Positions 5,319-11,274 of a stretch of 11,383 nucleotides of DNA are shown here, piece by piece (the first letter of the stretch is position 1; each line of letters opens with the position of its first letter). Both the position numbers and the translations under genes were made by a program. The notes under the pieces are model-generated. The model had not been told where the DNA came from. It worked only from the letters and a program-made list of their open reading frames with translations, and did no database searches. The stretch comes from GWA2-44-9 sp964429675 (GTDB lineage Bacteria > Patescibacteriota > Minisyncoccia > 2-02-FULL-40-12 > GWA2-44-9). The stretch is taken from assembly GCA_964429675.1 (NCBI GenBank), contig CAYSDF010000030.1:1-11383 (forward strand), written 5' to 3'.

Positions 5319-5346
5319 TGAAAAAATAAGTAAAAAGTGCTAAAAT
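5318..5346 (+). promoter_or_regulatory. Promoter of tRNA-Leu (and probably the homing endonuclease)
   Basis: TTGAAA (5318-5323), 17-bp spacer, TAAAAT (5341-5346) with a TGC extended -10. Transcription would start within a few bases of the mature tRNA 5' end at 5355. Confidence 0.75.
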
Positions 5347-5354
5347 AGGCAGAT

Positions 5355-5438
5355 GCCGCTGTGGCGGAATTGGCTTACGCGATCGACTCAAAATCGATTG
5401 GCCGCAAGGCCTTGTGGGTTCGACTCCCACCAGCGGCA
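5355..5438 (+). tRNA. tRNA-Leu (anticodon CAA)
   Basis: Complete class II cloverleaf. Acceptor GCCGCTG (5355-5361) pairs with CAGCGGC (5431-5437), and the discriminator is A5438. D arm GCG...CGC; anticodon stem ATCGA/TCGAT with loop CTCAAAA, giving CAA, which reads the Leu codon UUG. The long variable arm has a GGCC-gcaa-GGCC stem, and the T arm is GTGGG-TTCGACT-CCCAC. All stems are perfect and there is no intron. The following bases are CA, not CCA, so CCA must be added enzymatically and 3' maturation most likely uses RNase Z directly after A5438. The start codon of the homing endonuclease comes 2 nt later. Confidence 0.97.
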
Positions 5439-5440
5439 CA

Positions 5441-6055
5441 ATGTCTTACTATAGAACCCCGACTATTTCTGGGGATAAAGATCTCCGTGCTTACGTGACC
5501 GGTCTTGCAATTGGCGACGGCAATCTTTCTAATCCCAATGACAGGGCTACTCGTCTAAGAATTAGTTGCGGTACTAAATATCCCCTTCTGATAAAACGTA
5601 TAGTAAACTCTTTGAAATTATTACTACCTCAAAATAAAGTTAGCACCATTAAAAAGCCCGGCAATTGCGTCGACGTTTATGCCTACTCAAACCATTTAGA
5701 AAATTTACTTGGTTGGAAAGCAAAAGAAGGATCAAAATTTAAACAAGATGTATCAACCCCAAAATGGATATACGGCTCTAAAAAATATAAAGTGCAATAT
5801 TTGAAAGGATTGATAGAGACCGACGGGTCTGTCTATCATGACCGAGGCTACCCGATGATTATGATAACAACTATTATAAAAGGGTTGTCAGAAGAGATTA
5901 AAAACATAATAGATTCCCTAGGATTTCAATCTCATTTATACGAAATTGATGGGAGAAAGAATAAATATAACTACCACAAACAGATTGAATATCATATTCG
6001 CCTTTCAAAAAATGTTCAAGAATTCTTGAATTTAGTTAAGCCCGACAAGAGTTAA
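5441..6055 (+). CDS. LAGLIDADG homing endonuclease, free-standing, abutting tRNA-Leu
   Basis: 204 residues from the ATG at 5441. Two LAGLIDADG helices are visible: AYVTGLAIGDGNLS (17-30, Asp26) and YLKGLIETDGSVY (120-132, Asp128), both with the metal-binding acid, so it should act as a two-domain monomer cutting a long asymmetric DNA site. Basic stretches (KKYK, RKNKYNYHK) fit DNA binding. The frame stays open upstream to an ATG at 5414, but that lies inside the tRNA, so 5441 is preferred. There is no SD; the ORF starts 2 nt after the tRNA discriminator base, and tRNA 3' processing would give an almost leaderless mRNA. No intron, intein or terminator hairpin is seen; a run of eight or more T follows at about 6069. 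The target may be a tRNA gene or its flank (inference). Confidence 0.88.
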   Translation: MSYYRTPTISGDKDLRAYVTGLAIGDGNLSNPNDRATRLRISCGTKYPLLIKRIVNSLKLLLPQNKVSTIKKPGNCVDVYAYSNHLENLLGWKAKEGSKFKQDVSTPKWIYGSKKYKVQYLKGLIETDGSVYHDRGYPMIMITTIIKGLSEEIKNIIDSLGFQSHLYEIDGRKNKYNYHKQIEYHIRLSKNVQEFLNLVKPDKS

Positions 6056-6083
6056 CTTCCTTAGAGAATTTTTTTTATTAAAG

Positions 6084-6098
6084 TGCTATAATATCTCC
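6084..6098 (+). promoter_or_regulatory. Extended -10 promoter giving a leaderless permease mRNA
   Basis: TGC-TATAAT (6084-6092) is a perfect extended -10, followed by only six bases before the ATG at 6099; the start point would fall on or next to the A of ATG. There is no convincing -35 and no SD, which fits a leaderless transcript. Confidence 0.55.
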
Positions 6099-6827
6099 AT
6101 GTCCCGCATCAAGCCTCATCATGTAAAGATTTACCAAAACCATTGGCATCTGGCCTTAACTATTGGGATTATAGCAGCCCCCTTTGTTTTTCTTCTTCTT
6201 TTTTCAGGAATAGCTCATATTGCCAGAAGGGTACTTTTTACGGACATATTCATTTCATCTTTTAGATTATTAATAGCCTATATTATAGCAATAATTTGTG
6301 GATGGATCTGGGCTGTTTCTTTTTATCGAGGTAAGCGTGCAGCAATCGCCTTGCCAATTTTTGATGTCCTTCAAAGCTTTCCAACTTTTGCCGCTTTGCC
6401 ATTAGCAACTTATTACATGGGCATTTCTAACACCACGGTAATCATATTTTTAGTAATAACTGTAATCTGGCCTATTTTCTTTTCTCTTATCAGTTCCCTT
6501 AAGCTTATCAAGCCCGACTGGGAAGAAGCCGCTGAGATTTACGGACTTTCCGGCTTTGACTATGTTCGCTACTTTTTATTTCCGGTTAGTATCCCTGGAC
6601 TAATAACCGGCTCGATAGTCGGTCTAGGTGAAGGCTGGGAGGCATTAGTTGCAACAGAAATAATTGTAAACATAAAATCCGGCCTAGGTACTTTTTTCAG
6701 TACCTTTTCACAAAATACAGGAGTTACAGTTTTTGGAATTATCGGACTTTTACTTTTGATATTCAGTATAAATAAACTAATCTGGGTGCCTCTTCTGGAC
6801 TGGAGTCACCAGAGAATGGGAGAATAA
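6099..6827 (+). CDS. ABC transporter permease, SsuC/TauC/NrtB-like
   Basis: 242 residues with about six membrane helices: near 18-38, 50-75 (before the basic YRGKR loop), 83-106, 112-135, 167-190 and 208-232. The cytoplasmic EAA loop, contact site for the ATPase, is EEAAEIYGLSGFDYVRYFLFPVSIPGLITG-like at 142-171 with the invariant glycine at 149. This fold belongs to importers of the nitrate/sulfonate/taurine class. The ATPase gene starts 4 bp after its stop, so the two form one transporter. No substrate-binding protein is encoded nearby, so substrate is unknown and the binding protein may be elsewhere. Its own extended -10 promoter separates it from the homing endonuclease. Confidence 0.88.
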   Translation: MSRIKPHHVKIYQNHWHLALTIGIIAAPFVFLLLFSGIAHIARRVLFTDIFISSFRLLIAYIIAIICGWIWAVSFYRGKRAAIALPIFDVLQSFPTFAALPLATYYMGISNTTVIIFLVITVIWPIFFSLISSLKLIKPDWEEAAEIYGLSGFDYVRYFLFPVSIPGLITGSIVGLGEGWEALVATEIIVNIKSGLGTFFSTFSQNTGVTVFGIIGLLLLIFSINKLIWVPLLDWSHQRMGE

Positions 6828-6831
6828 ACAG

Positions 6832-7575
6832 ATGACGAATCCAATTATAAAAATATCCGGCCTTTCCAAGCATTTTAATGAGGGGGAGGGAAAGAAACTA
6901 GAAGTCCTGAAAGACATAAACCTTGATATTGCCAACGGTGAATTTTTTGTTATCCTCGGTCCCTCCGGTTCCGGTAAATCAACAATCCTCAGAATTATTA
7001 GCGGCCTTGAGAAGGATTACACTGGGAAAATAGAATTTGGAGAAGGCATTAAACATTCCGACATAAGCTTCGTATTCCAGCAATTCGCATTATTGCCATG
7101 GCTAAATGTTTACGACAATATAGGCCTTGGTCTTACCGCTAGACATGTTACAGAGAAAGAGAAGAACAACAGAATTACTAAAGAACTAACCAGGTTCGGA
7201 CTAGAAAAATTTGCCTATTCCAGTCCTAAGGAATTATCTGGCGGTATGAAGCAGCGAGTAGGAATCGCCCGGGCCCTCACCATAGATCCTAAGATAATAT
7301 TTATGGATGAGCCTTTTTCTGAACTTGATTCTTTCACGGCAGAAGAATTAAGAAAAGAGTTGTCCCAAATTTGGCAGGAAAGAAAAACCACCATTGTTAT
7401 GGTGACTCACCTGATTCCAGAAGCGATTGAACTGGCCGATAGAATTGCTGTTTTCACGCCCCGACCAGGAAAAATAGAAAAGATAGTAGAAAATAAAATG
7501 GCCCGCCCTAGACAGATGAGATCTCAAGAATATTTTGAGATGGAAGATCTACTTTATAAAGCTATAAAACCTTAA
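6832..7575 (+). CDS. ABC transporter ATP-binding protein, SsuB/TauB/NrtD-like
   Basis: 247 residues, a single nucleotide-binding domain. Walker A GPSGSGKST (43-51), Q-loop VFQQ (81-84), signature LSGGMKQR (135-142), Walker B IIFMDEP (155-161) with catalytic Glu160, D-loop SELD, and switch His193 (VTHLIPEA). The FALLPWLNVYDNI segment after the Q-loop is typical of the nitrate/sulfonate/taurine subfamily. It would power the permease encoded 4 bp upstream. Its last 14 bp overlap the 3' end of the convergent PAP2 gene, and no terminator is visible, so the two transcripts would overlap in antisense. Confidence 0.92.
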   Translation: MTNPIIKISGLSKHFNEGEGKKLEVLKDINLDIANGEFFVILGPSGSGKSTILRIISGLEKDYTGKIEFGEGIKHSDISFVFQQFALLPWLNVYDNIGLGLTARHVTEKEKNNRITKELTRFGLEKFAYSSPKELSGGMKQRVGIARALTIDPKIIFMDEPFSELDSFTAEELRKELSQIWQERKTTIVMVTHLIPEAIELADRIAVFTPRPGKIEKIVENKMARPRQMRSQEYFEMEDLLYKAIKP

Positions 7576-8155
7576 ATTTGAATAATTTTTCTTTTAAGTA
7601 GTCTACGTAAATTTTCTTGGTCAATACAGCCGTCAATATGCCAAGGACTGCCCCGGCTAAAATATCTAAGGGCCAATGAACTCCGACGAATACACGAGCA
7701 AAGCCCATTAAACTGGCCAGAACAAGATAAATTAGGCCGGCTTTTTTATTATATAAATATACCCCCGTCGCCAGGGCAAAATAGAACGAGGCGTGGCCAG
7801 AAGGAAAGGAAGATTCCATATCGCGGGCGATTAAAAGATTGAAATTATGTAAAACCAAGAATGGCCGGGGATGATAATAGAACAGTCTGATCGCAGCCGC
7901 AAAAACAAACCGGGATACCAAAGCCGACATCAGTGCAACGACTACCATCTCTTTGTAATAAGTCCACTTTAGTAACACGAATCTAGCCCAGGAAGAAATA
8001 AGATTATTTCTGATAAAAAAGGTTAGGAGCAGGGGGGTTATGAGAAGCAAAATTAAAAAGTAGCCAAGCCAATCAGATGAGAAAATCATAAACCTATCTA
8101 GATAATAGTTCTGTCCAGCCCAATTATTAATTTCGCGAAATAATATTTCGTTCAT
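7562..8155 (-). CDS. PAP2-family membrane phosphatase (probable undecaprenyl-diphosphate phosphatase)
   Basis: 197 residues with about five to six membrane helices. All three PAP2 signature blocks are present: C1 RLFYYHPRP (90-98; Arg in place of the usual first Lys), C2 SFPSGH (116-121) with His121, and C3 ARVFVGVHWPLD (153-164) with Arg154, nucleophile His160 and Asp164. These enzymes remove phosphate from lipid phosphates; in small bacterial genomes the commonest role is recycling undecaprenyl diphosphate for cell-wall synthesis, but phosphatidylglycerophosphate is also possible. It follows folD on the same strand after 63-64 bp of AT-rich palindromes. The C-terminus (KLFKFKVL) overlaps the convergent ABC ATPase gene by 14 bp. 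Confidence 0.9.
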   Translation of the reverse strand: MNEILFREINNWAGQNYYLDRFMIFSSDWLGYFLILLLITPLLLTFFIRNNLISSWARFVLLKWTYYKEMVVVALMSALVSRFVFAAAIRLFYYHPRPFLVLHNFNLLIARDMESSFPSGHASFYFALATGVYLYNKKAGLIYLVLASLMGFARVFVGVHWPLDILAGAVLGILTAVLTKKIYVDYLKEKLFKFKVL

Positions 8156-8160
8156 AACTA

Positions 8161-8223
8161 TTAATTTTCAGTTTTCAATTTTCATTAAATTATTTAATGT
8201 ATCAATGATTCATTGAAAATTAA
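8161..8223. repeat. AT-rich nested inverted repeats between folD and the PAP2 gene
   Basis: TTAATTTTCA (8161-8170) pairs with TGAAAATTAA (8214-8223); inside lie CATTAAAT-t-ATTTAATG (8183-8199) and CAATG-att-CATTG (8203-8215), partly mutually exclusive. The outer arm overlaps the folD stop codon. It may act as a weak transcript-end or processing structure. Confidence 0.45.
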
Positions 8224-9032
8224 GAATTTAATTTGACTAAATTCTTCAGTACCGAGGCCACTACAATGGGGCCCATCCCTCCCGGTACCGGCGTAATCAA
8301 GCTTGCCTTTGAGCCAGCTGAATCCATCTCAATATCTCCTACCATCTTACCCTCTTTGTTCTCATATCCAAAATCTAGAATAACCGCTCCGTCCTTTATC
8401 ATATCGCCAGTTATAAAATAGGGCTTTCCCACTCCCGACACTACAATATCGGCCTTAACTGAATATTGCTCCGGACTTTCCGTAAACTCGTCGATGCGAT
8501 AAACTTCCGACTTCATGCGGTCGAACCAATATGATATCGGCTTGCCGACCAATAACCCTTGGCCAAATACGGCGACTTTCTTATCTATCGGATCAACTTT
8601 ATATTCCTCAAGAACAACTTTTACCGCTTCTACGGCCGGAGGGAATATTTCCGATTGGCTGTTATAAAAAAGGCCCTGAGCCTCTTCGGATAATACATCC
8701 ACATCTTTCTTAAGAGGAATCTCATTTAGAACAGCCTGGGAATCAATTAAGCCTGGCAAAGGCAACTCTACCAGCACTCCGTCATTTTCTGATGATATTT
8801 TCCTGACTTCTTCCTTGAGTGCTTCGGTCGTTATATTTTCAGGAAATTGATACATCTGAAAACCTACCCCGATCTTCTCAGCTACTTTTCCCTTCATCTC
8901 AACAAATTTTTTAAATTCAGGATTTGAGCCTACCAAGACTGCTCCCAATTTTAACTTAAGATTCCTTGCCAGAATCTCCTGCCAAGCATTGCCCAAAACC
9001 ACCTCTGCAATTTTCCTGCCATCGATTATCAT
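8220..9032 (-). CDS. folD: Bifunctional methylene-THF dehydrogenase/cyclohydrolase (FolD), divergent active site
   Basis: 270 residues, slightly shorter than the usual 280-300. It would oxidise 5,10-methylene-THF to methenyl-THF and hydrolyse this to 10-formyl-THF. Catalytic Lys47 is kept in FVEMKGK (43-49), but the usual YVxxK tyrosine is Phe43. The QLPLP glutamine is Glu89 (VELPLP, 88-93), and KDVDG reads KDVDV (109-113). The nucleotide-binding motif GQGLLVGKP (157-165) and the C-terminal TPVPGGMGP (247-255) are recognisable. The changes may alter the cyclohydrolase step (inference). An extended -10 (TGA-TATACT) ends 9 nt before the ATG, so the leader would be tiny, and no SD is seen. The neighbouring GC-rich cassette separates it from glyA, the supplier of methylene-THF. 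Confidence 0.9.
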   Translation of the reverse strand: MIIDGRKIAEVVLGNAWQEILARNLKLKLGAVLVGSNPEFKKFVEMKGKVAEKIGVGFQMYQFPENITTEALKEEVRKISSENDGVLVELPLPGLIDSQAVLNEIPLKKDVDVLSEEAQGLFYNSQSEIFPPAVEAVKVVLEEYKVDPIDKKVAVFGQGLLVGKPISYWFDRMKSEVYRIDEFTESPEQYSVKADIVVSGVGKPYFITGDMIKDGAVILDFGYENKEGKMVGDIEMDSAGSKASLITPVPGGMGPIVVASVLKNLVKLNS

Positions 9033-9055
9033 TTCGTATTTAGTATATCACAGAA

Positions 9056-9108
9056 ATTAAAACGTGCCGTACGCAGAGGTGTGAGAACTTCACACATGCG
9101 TACGGCAC
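9056..9108 (-). terminator. Strong intrinsic terminator of the GC-rich cassette
   Basis: GTGCCGTACGCA (9064-9075) and TGCGTACGGCAC (9097-9108) form a 12-bp stem, extended inside by GTGTGA/TCACAC (9079-9084/9090-9095). On the minus strand GTTTTAATTT follows. It lies 17 bp after the stop codon and ends the GC-rich block. Confidence 0.9.
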
Positions 9109-9125
9109 CAGTTGCGGACCAAGGA

Positions 9126-9740
9126 CTACTTGCGCGGACGGACGAACACCCACTGGCTGACAGTGCTCCAGACGCTGCCGGCACTGCCGTAGCTGTTGTC
9201 CAGCCACCGATCGCCATTGTCGCTGCCGACTCCAAACACGCCCGGGCTGCCGTCCAAAGCGGCGATGGGTTCCATACCGATACGGAGCCGCTCGCCGCGC
9301 GGCTGATCCTTGTGAAGAAGCCGCAGGGCGGGTCCGACTTCAGCGGGGCAGAGCTCGAGACCCAGCTCGATTGCGCGGGCGTAGATCTTGTCCAGACGTG
9401 CGCCGTCCTTGAAGCCAAGCTCGCCGACGGTCACGACGACCAGGTCCAGTTCGACTTCGGTCCGGGAGACCTTTGTCTTGTTCAGAATCTGGGACGCGTA
9501 GTTGCCGATGCGGTCGCATTTCTTCTCAATGGCCTTGCGATAGCCTTTCGGGGATCTCTTCAGGCCGAGAGTGACGGTCTTCCACACCGCGAAGTCGCGC
9601 GGCTTGGTCTTGATGGGCTGGAGGCTCGACGCTTCGACGACCACCAGTTCGCGGGCGATGAGACGCTGAACGCCTTCCTCGCCGCCAACCAAGTTGATCA
9701 CCGCTTCCATCTTGCCCCAGCTCATATTCGGATACTTCAT
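9126..9740 (-). CDS. GC-rich cassette protein of a multi-copy Patescibacteria family, unknown function
   Basis: 204 residues from the ATG at 9738-9740, chosen because GGAGGAG stands 7 nt upstream, the best SD in the window; the open frame continues upstream but without support. The protein begins MKYPNMSWGKMEAVINLVGG and contains LELCPAEVGPALRL (128-141) and EPIAALDG (157-164); it ends with a Trp-rich tail, DRWLDNSYG...SVWSTVSQWVFVRPRK (177-204). From memory this pattern recurs as multi-copy hypothetical proteins in Parcubacteria-like genomes, with the tail varying between copies. The tail resembles a C-type-lectin-like ending. There is no signal peptide or membrane helix. By eye the gene is about 60-70% GC against about 40-45% around it, so it was probably acquired. 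It has its own promoter, leader and terminator. Confidence 0.8.
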   Translation of the reverse strand: MKYPNMSWGKMEAVINLVGGEEGVQRLIARELVVVEASSLQPIKTKPRDFAVWKTVTLGLKRSPKGYRKAIEKKCDRIGNYASQILNKTKVSRTEVELDLVVVTVGELGFKDGARLDKIYARAIELGLELCPAEVGPALRLLHKDQPRGERLRIGMEPIAALDGSPGVFGVGSDNGDRWLDNSYGSAGSVWSTVSQWVFVRPRK

Positions 9741-9747
9741 GACTTTG

Positions 9748-9810
9748 CTCCTCCGGCTGATAGCCGGTATTGTTCCAACTCCTTTTAGGAGTTGGGCCGC
9801 GGGATGCGGC
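9748..9810 (-). promoter_or_regulatory. Three tandem hairpins in the 5' leader of the GC-rich gene
   Basis: In transcript order: GCCGC/GCGGC (plus 9796-9800/9806-9810), CCAACTCCT/AGGAGTTGG (plus 9775-9783/9787-9795; 9-bp stem, 3-nt loop) and CCGGCT/AGCCGG (plus 9753-9758/9762-9767). The third stem overlaps the first two bases of the SD (plus 9748-9754). The CTCCT of the second stem could alternatively pair with the SD, a layout compatible with translational control. Confidence 0.6.
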
Positions 9811-9835
9811 GTGCTCAACCATCAGGATGACGGTC

Positions 9836-9910
9836 ATAGCTATTAAGCACTAATTTACTTAGAACCTAATAGCTATAACTGTCTTGCCTGTCTGCCGACA
9901 GGCAGGCAAG
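9836..9910. repeat. Palindromes at the upstream edge of the GC-rich cassette
   Basis: ATAGCTATTA (9836-9845) and TAATAGCTAT (9867-9876) are exact inverted repeats around a 21-nt loop. Next to them CTTGCCTGTCTG (9883-9894) and CAGGCAGGCAAG (9899-9910) form a palindrome with one mismatch; CTTGCCTG-type palindromes are, from memory, dispersed repeats in Patescibacteria genomes. Both lie in the transcribed leader and mark the right end of the GC-rich block. Confidence 0.6.
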
Positions 9911-9941
9911 TAGATATTTAAGGTACTTTGACTACTGTTTT

Positions 9942-9969
9942 ATTATACTACTTTTAGAGAAAGTGTCAA
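9942..9969 (-). promoter_or_regulatory. Consensus sigma70-type promoter of the GC-rich cassette
   Basis: On the minus strand TTGACA (plus 9964-9969), 16-bp spacer, TATAAT (plus 9942-9947): both hexamers are perfect, the strongest promoter in the window. A start near 9935 gives a leader of about 195 nt before the ATG at 9740. Confidence 0.8.
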
Positions 9970-10022
9970 ACATTCGGGGTCGGCGAAAGCCCCTACTCTA
10001 ATTTTTATCATTTAGACAAGGT

Positions 10023-11234
10023 CTAGCTAACCAATATATTATTAATTTTTAGAGCAATCTTGACCATATCCTTCTCCTTCATGCCTTGAGTAGTGATGGC
10101 GGGAGTACCAAGACGAATCCCGGAAGGGTCCCACGGTTTTCGGGGATCGTACGGAATAGCATTTTTATTTACAATTATCCCCTCTTTTTCCAAGCGGTCA
10201 GCCACTTCTTTACCGGTTAGTCCAAGCGGAGTCACATCAACAAGCATTAAATGATTGTCAGTTCCACCCGATATTAATTTAAATCCGAGCCTAGTTAATT
10301 CCTCGGACAATGCCTTGGAATTTTTAACAACTTGCTGAGCATATTTTCTGAATGTGGGCCTTAATGCTTCCTCAAAAGCTACTCCCATGGCCGCAATCGT
10401 GTGCATCTGTGGTCCGCCCTGTAATCCAGGAAAAACAGTCTTATCAATAGCATCGGACAATCCTTTTCTGGAAATAATTAGAGCTCCGCGAGGACCGCGA
10501 AGAGTCTTGTGAGTGGTAGAAGTTACTACGTCAGCATAAGGAAATGGGGACTGATGGAATCCTCCCACAACCAATCCGGCTATGTGAGAAATGTCGGTCA
10601 TCAACAAAGTCTCAGCTTGTCCTGAGCCTATGGATTCGACAGGCTCACCACCCTGAGCCTTTGCCGAAGGGTCTAGAATAACACTATCAGCAATCTGTCT
10701 GAATTTTTTAAAATCTATTTCTCTAGGATAAGCAGTGGCTCCGGCAACGATCAGTTTCGGTTTAAATTCCTGAGCGATCTTTGATATCTCGTCGTAATCC
10801 AGTAATCCATCTTTATTTACTCCATAATGACGAAAATTAAAAAGCTTTCCGGTAACACTCACGTTATGGCCATGGGTTAAGTGACCGCCATGCTCCAATG
10901 ACATAGCAAGGACTCTATCGCCTAAATTCAGAACACCCAGATAAGCGGCGAGGTTAGCAATACTTCCAGAGTAAGGTTGGATATTAATACTATAATCTGA
11001 CGAGGCCTTAAAAACTTTTAGGCCCAGATTCTTTACATAATCCTCGAGCTCATCAATAAAAACATTGCCCGAATAGTATCTAAACCGTGATTTACCTTCA
11101 GCATATTTGTTGGTAAAAACTGAACCCAAAGCCGCCAAGACATCCTTGGAAACGTAATTCTCGGAAGGTATTAGATTGATCACCTTCTTCTGCCGCTTCT
11201 CTTCTTTTTTGAGTATCTGTAGTACTTTCGACAT
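10023..11234 (-). CDS. glyA: Serine hydroxymethyltransferase with repeat-derived insertion
   Basis: 403 residues, a normal length. It converts serine and THF to glycine and 5,10-methylene-THF using PLP. Visible motifs: NLIPSENYVS (20-29), TNKYAEGKSRFRYYSG (41-56), the PLP contact TDISHIAGLV (213-222; Asp214, His217), the Schiff-base lysine Lys243 in TSTTHKTLRGPRG (238-250), and the C-terminal GIRLGTPAITTQG (372-384). Between ADSV and LLMTD, where the family normally has about two residues (GA), lies an extra ILDPSAKAQGGEPVESIGSGQAE-like stretch (about 186-208), encoded by a palindromic repeat. Since the frame and all catalytic residues are intact, it is judged functional. No SD is present; a -10 (TATTAT) ends six bases before the ATG, suggesting a leaderless mRNA. 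It is functionally linked to folD nearby. Confidence 0.95.
   Translation of the reverse strand: MSKVLQILKKEEKRQKKVINLIPSENYVSKDVLAALGSVFTNKYAEGKSRFRYYSGNVFIDELEDYVKNLGLKVFKASSDYSINIQPYSGSIANLAAYLGVLNLGDRVLAMSLEHGGHLTHGHNVSVTGKLFNFRHYGVNKDGLLDYDEISKIAQEFKPKLIVAGATAYPREIDFKKFRQIADSVILDPSAKAQGGEPVESIGSGQAETLLMTDISHIAGLVVGGFHQSPFPYADVVTSTTHKTLRGPRGALIISRKGLSDAIDKTVFPGLQGGPQMHTIAAMGVAFEEALRPTFRKYAQQVVKNSKALSEELTRLGFKLISGGTDNHLMLVDVTPLGLTGKEVADRLEKEGIIVNKNAIPYDPRKPWDPSGIRLGTPAITTQGMKEKDMVKIALKINNILVS
10611..10677. repeat. Palindromic repeat inserted in frame in glyA
   Basis: Contains TGAGCCT (10623-10629) paired with AGGCTCA (10641-10647 or adjoining bases), followed by a second unit with CCCTGAGCC and GAAGGG. 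It is related to the 19-bp repeat in parB (3119-3137). It encodes about 22 residues just ahead of the PLP-binding Asp214. The length is a multiple of three and no stop arises in the used frame. Confidence 0.8.
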
Positions 11235-11240
11235 GGGGAC

Positions 11241-11269
11241 ATAATAGCAAAGATTGTATTAATTGAAAA
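11241..11269 (-). promoter_or_regulatory. glyA promoter, probably leaderless
   Basis: On the minus strand TTTTCA (plus 11264-11269), 17-bp spacer, TATTAT (plus 11241-11246), then six bases (GTCCCC) before the ATG. The start would fall at the A of ATG. No SD is available. Confidence 0.55.
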
Positions 11270-11274
11270 CTTAT

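Noticed and set aside
5355..5438. tRNA interrupted by an intron encoding the LAGLIDADG enzyme
   Set aside because: All tRNA stems and loops are complete and contiguous; the ORF is outside the tRNA.
5414..5440. Start of the homing endonuclease inside the tRNA gene
   Set aside because: The added residues are encoded by the tRNA variable and T arms; the ATG at 5441 directly after the tRNA is more credible.
9081..9788. Long plus-strand open frame (235 codons) across the GC-rich block
   Set aside because: It is the mirror of the minus-strand gene; high GC removes stop codons. The minus-strand gene has promoter, SD, terminator and a recognisable protein pattern.
9741..9818. Upstream extension of the GC-rich gene to an earlier ATG (adds 26 residues)
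   Set aside because: The extension crosses the leader hairpins and has no SD, while the ATG at 9740 has GGAGGAG at 7 nt and starts at the family-like MKYPNMSW.
9970..10022. Terminator for glyA at the GGGG/CCCC hairpin with a GGC-GAAA-GCC core
   Set aside because: On the minus strand no U-run follows the stem; it is only a weak candidate and transcription may continue toward the cassette promoter.
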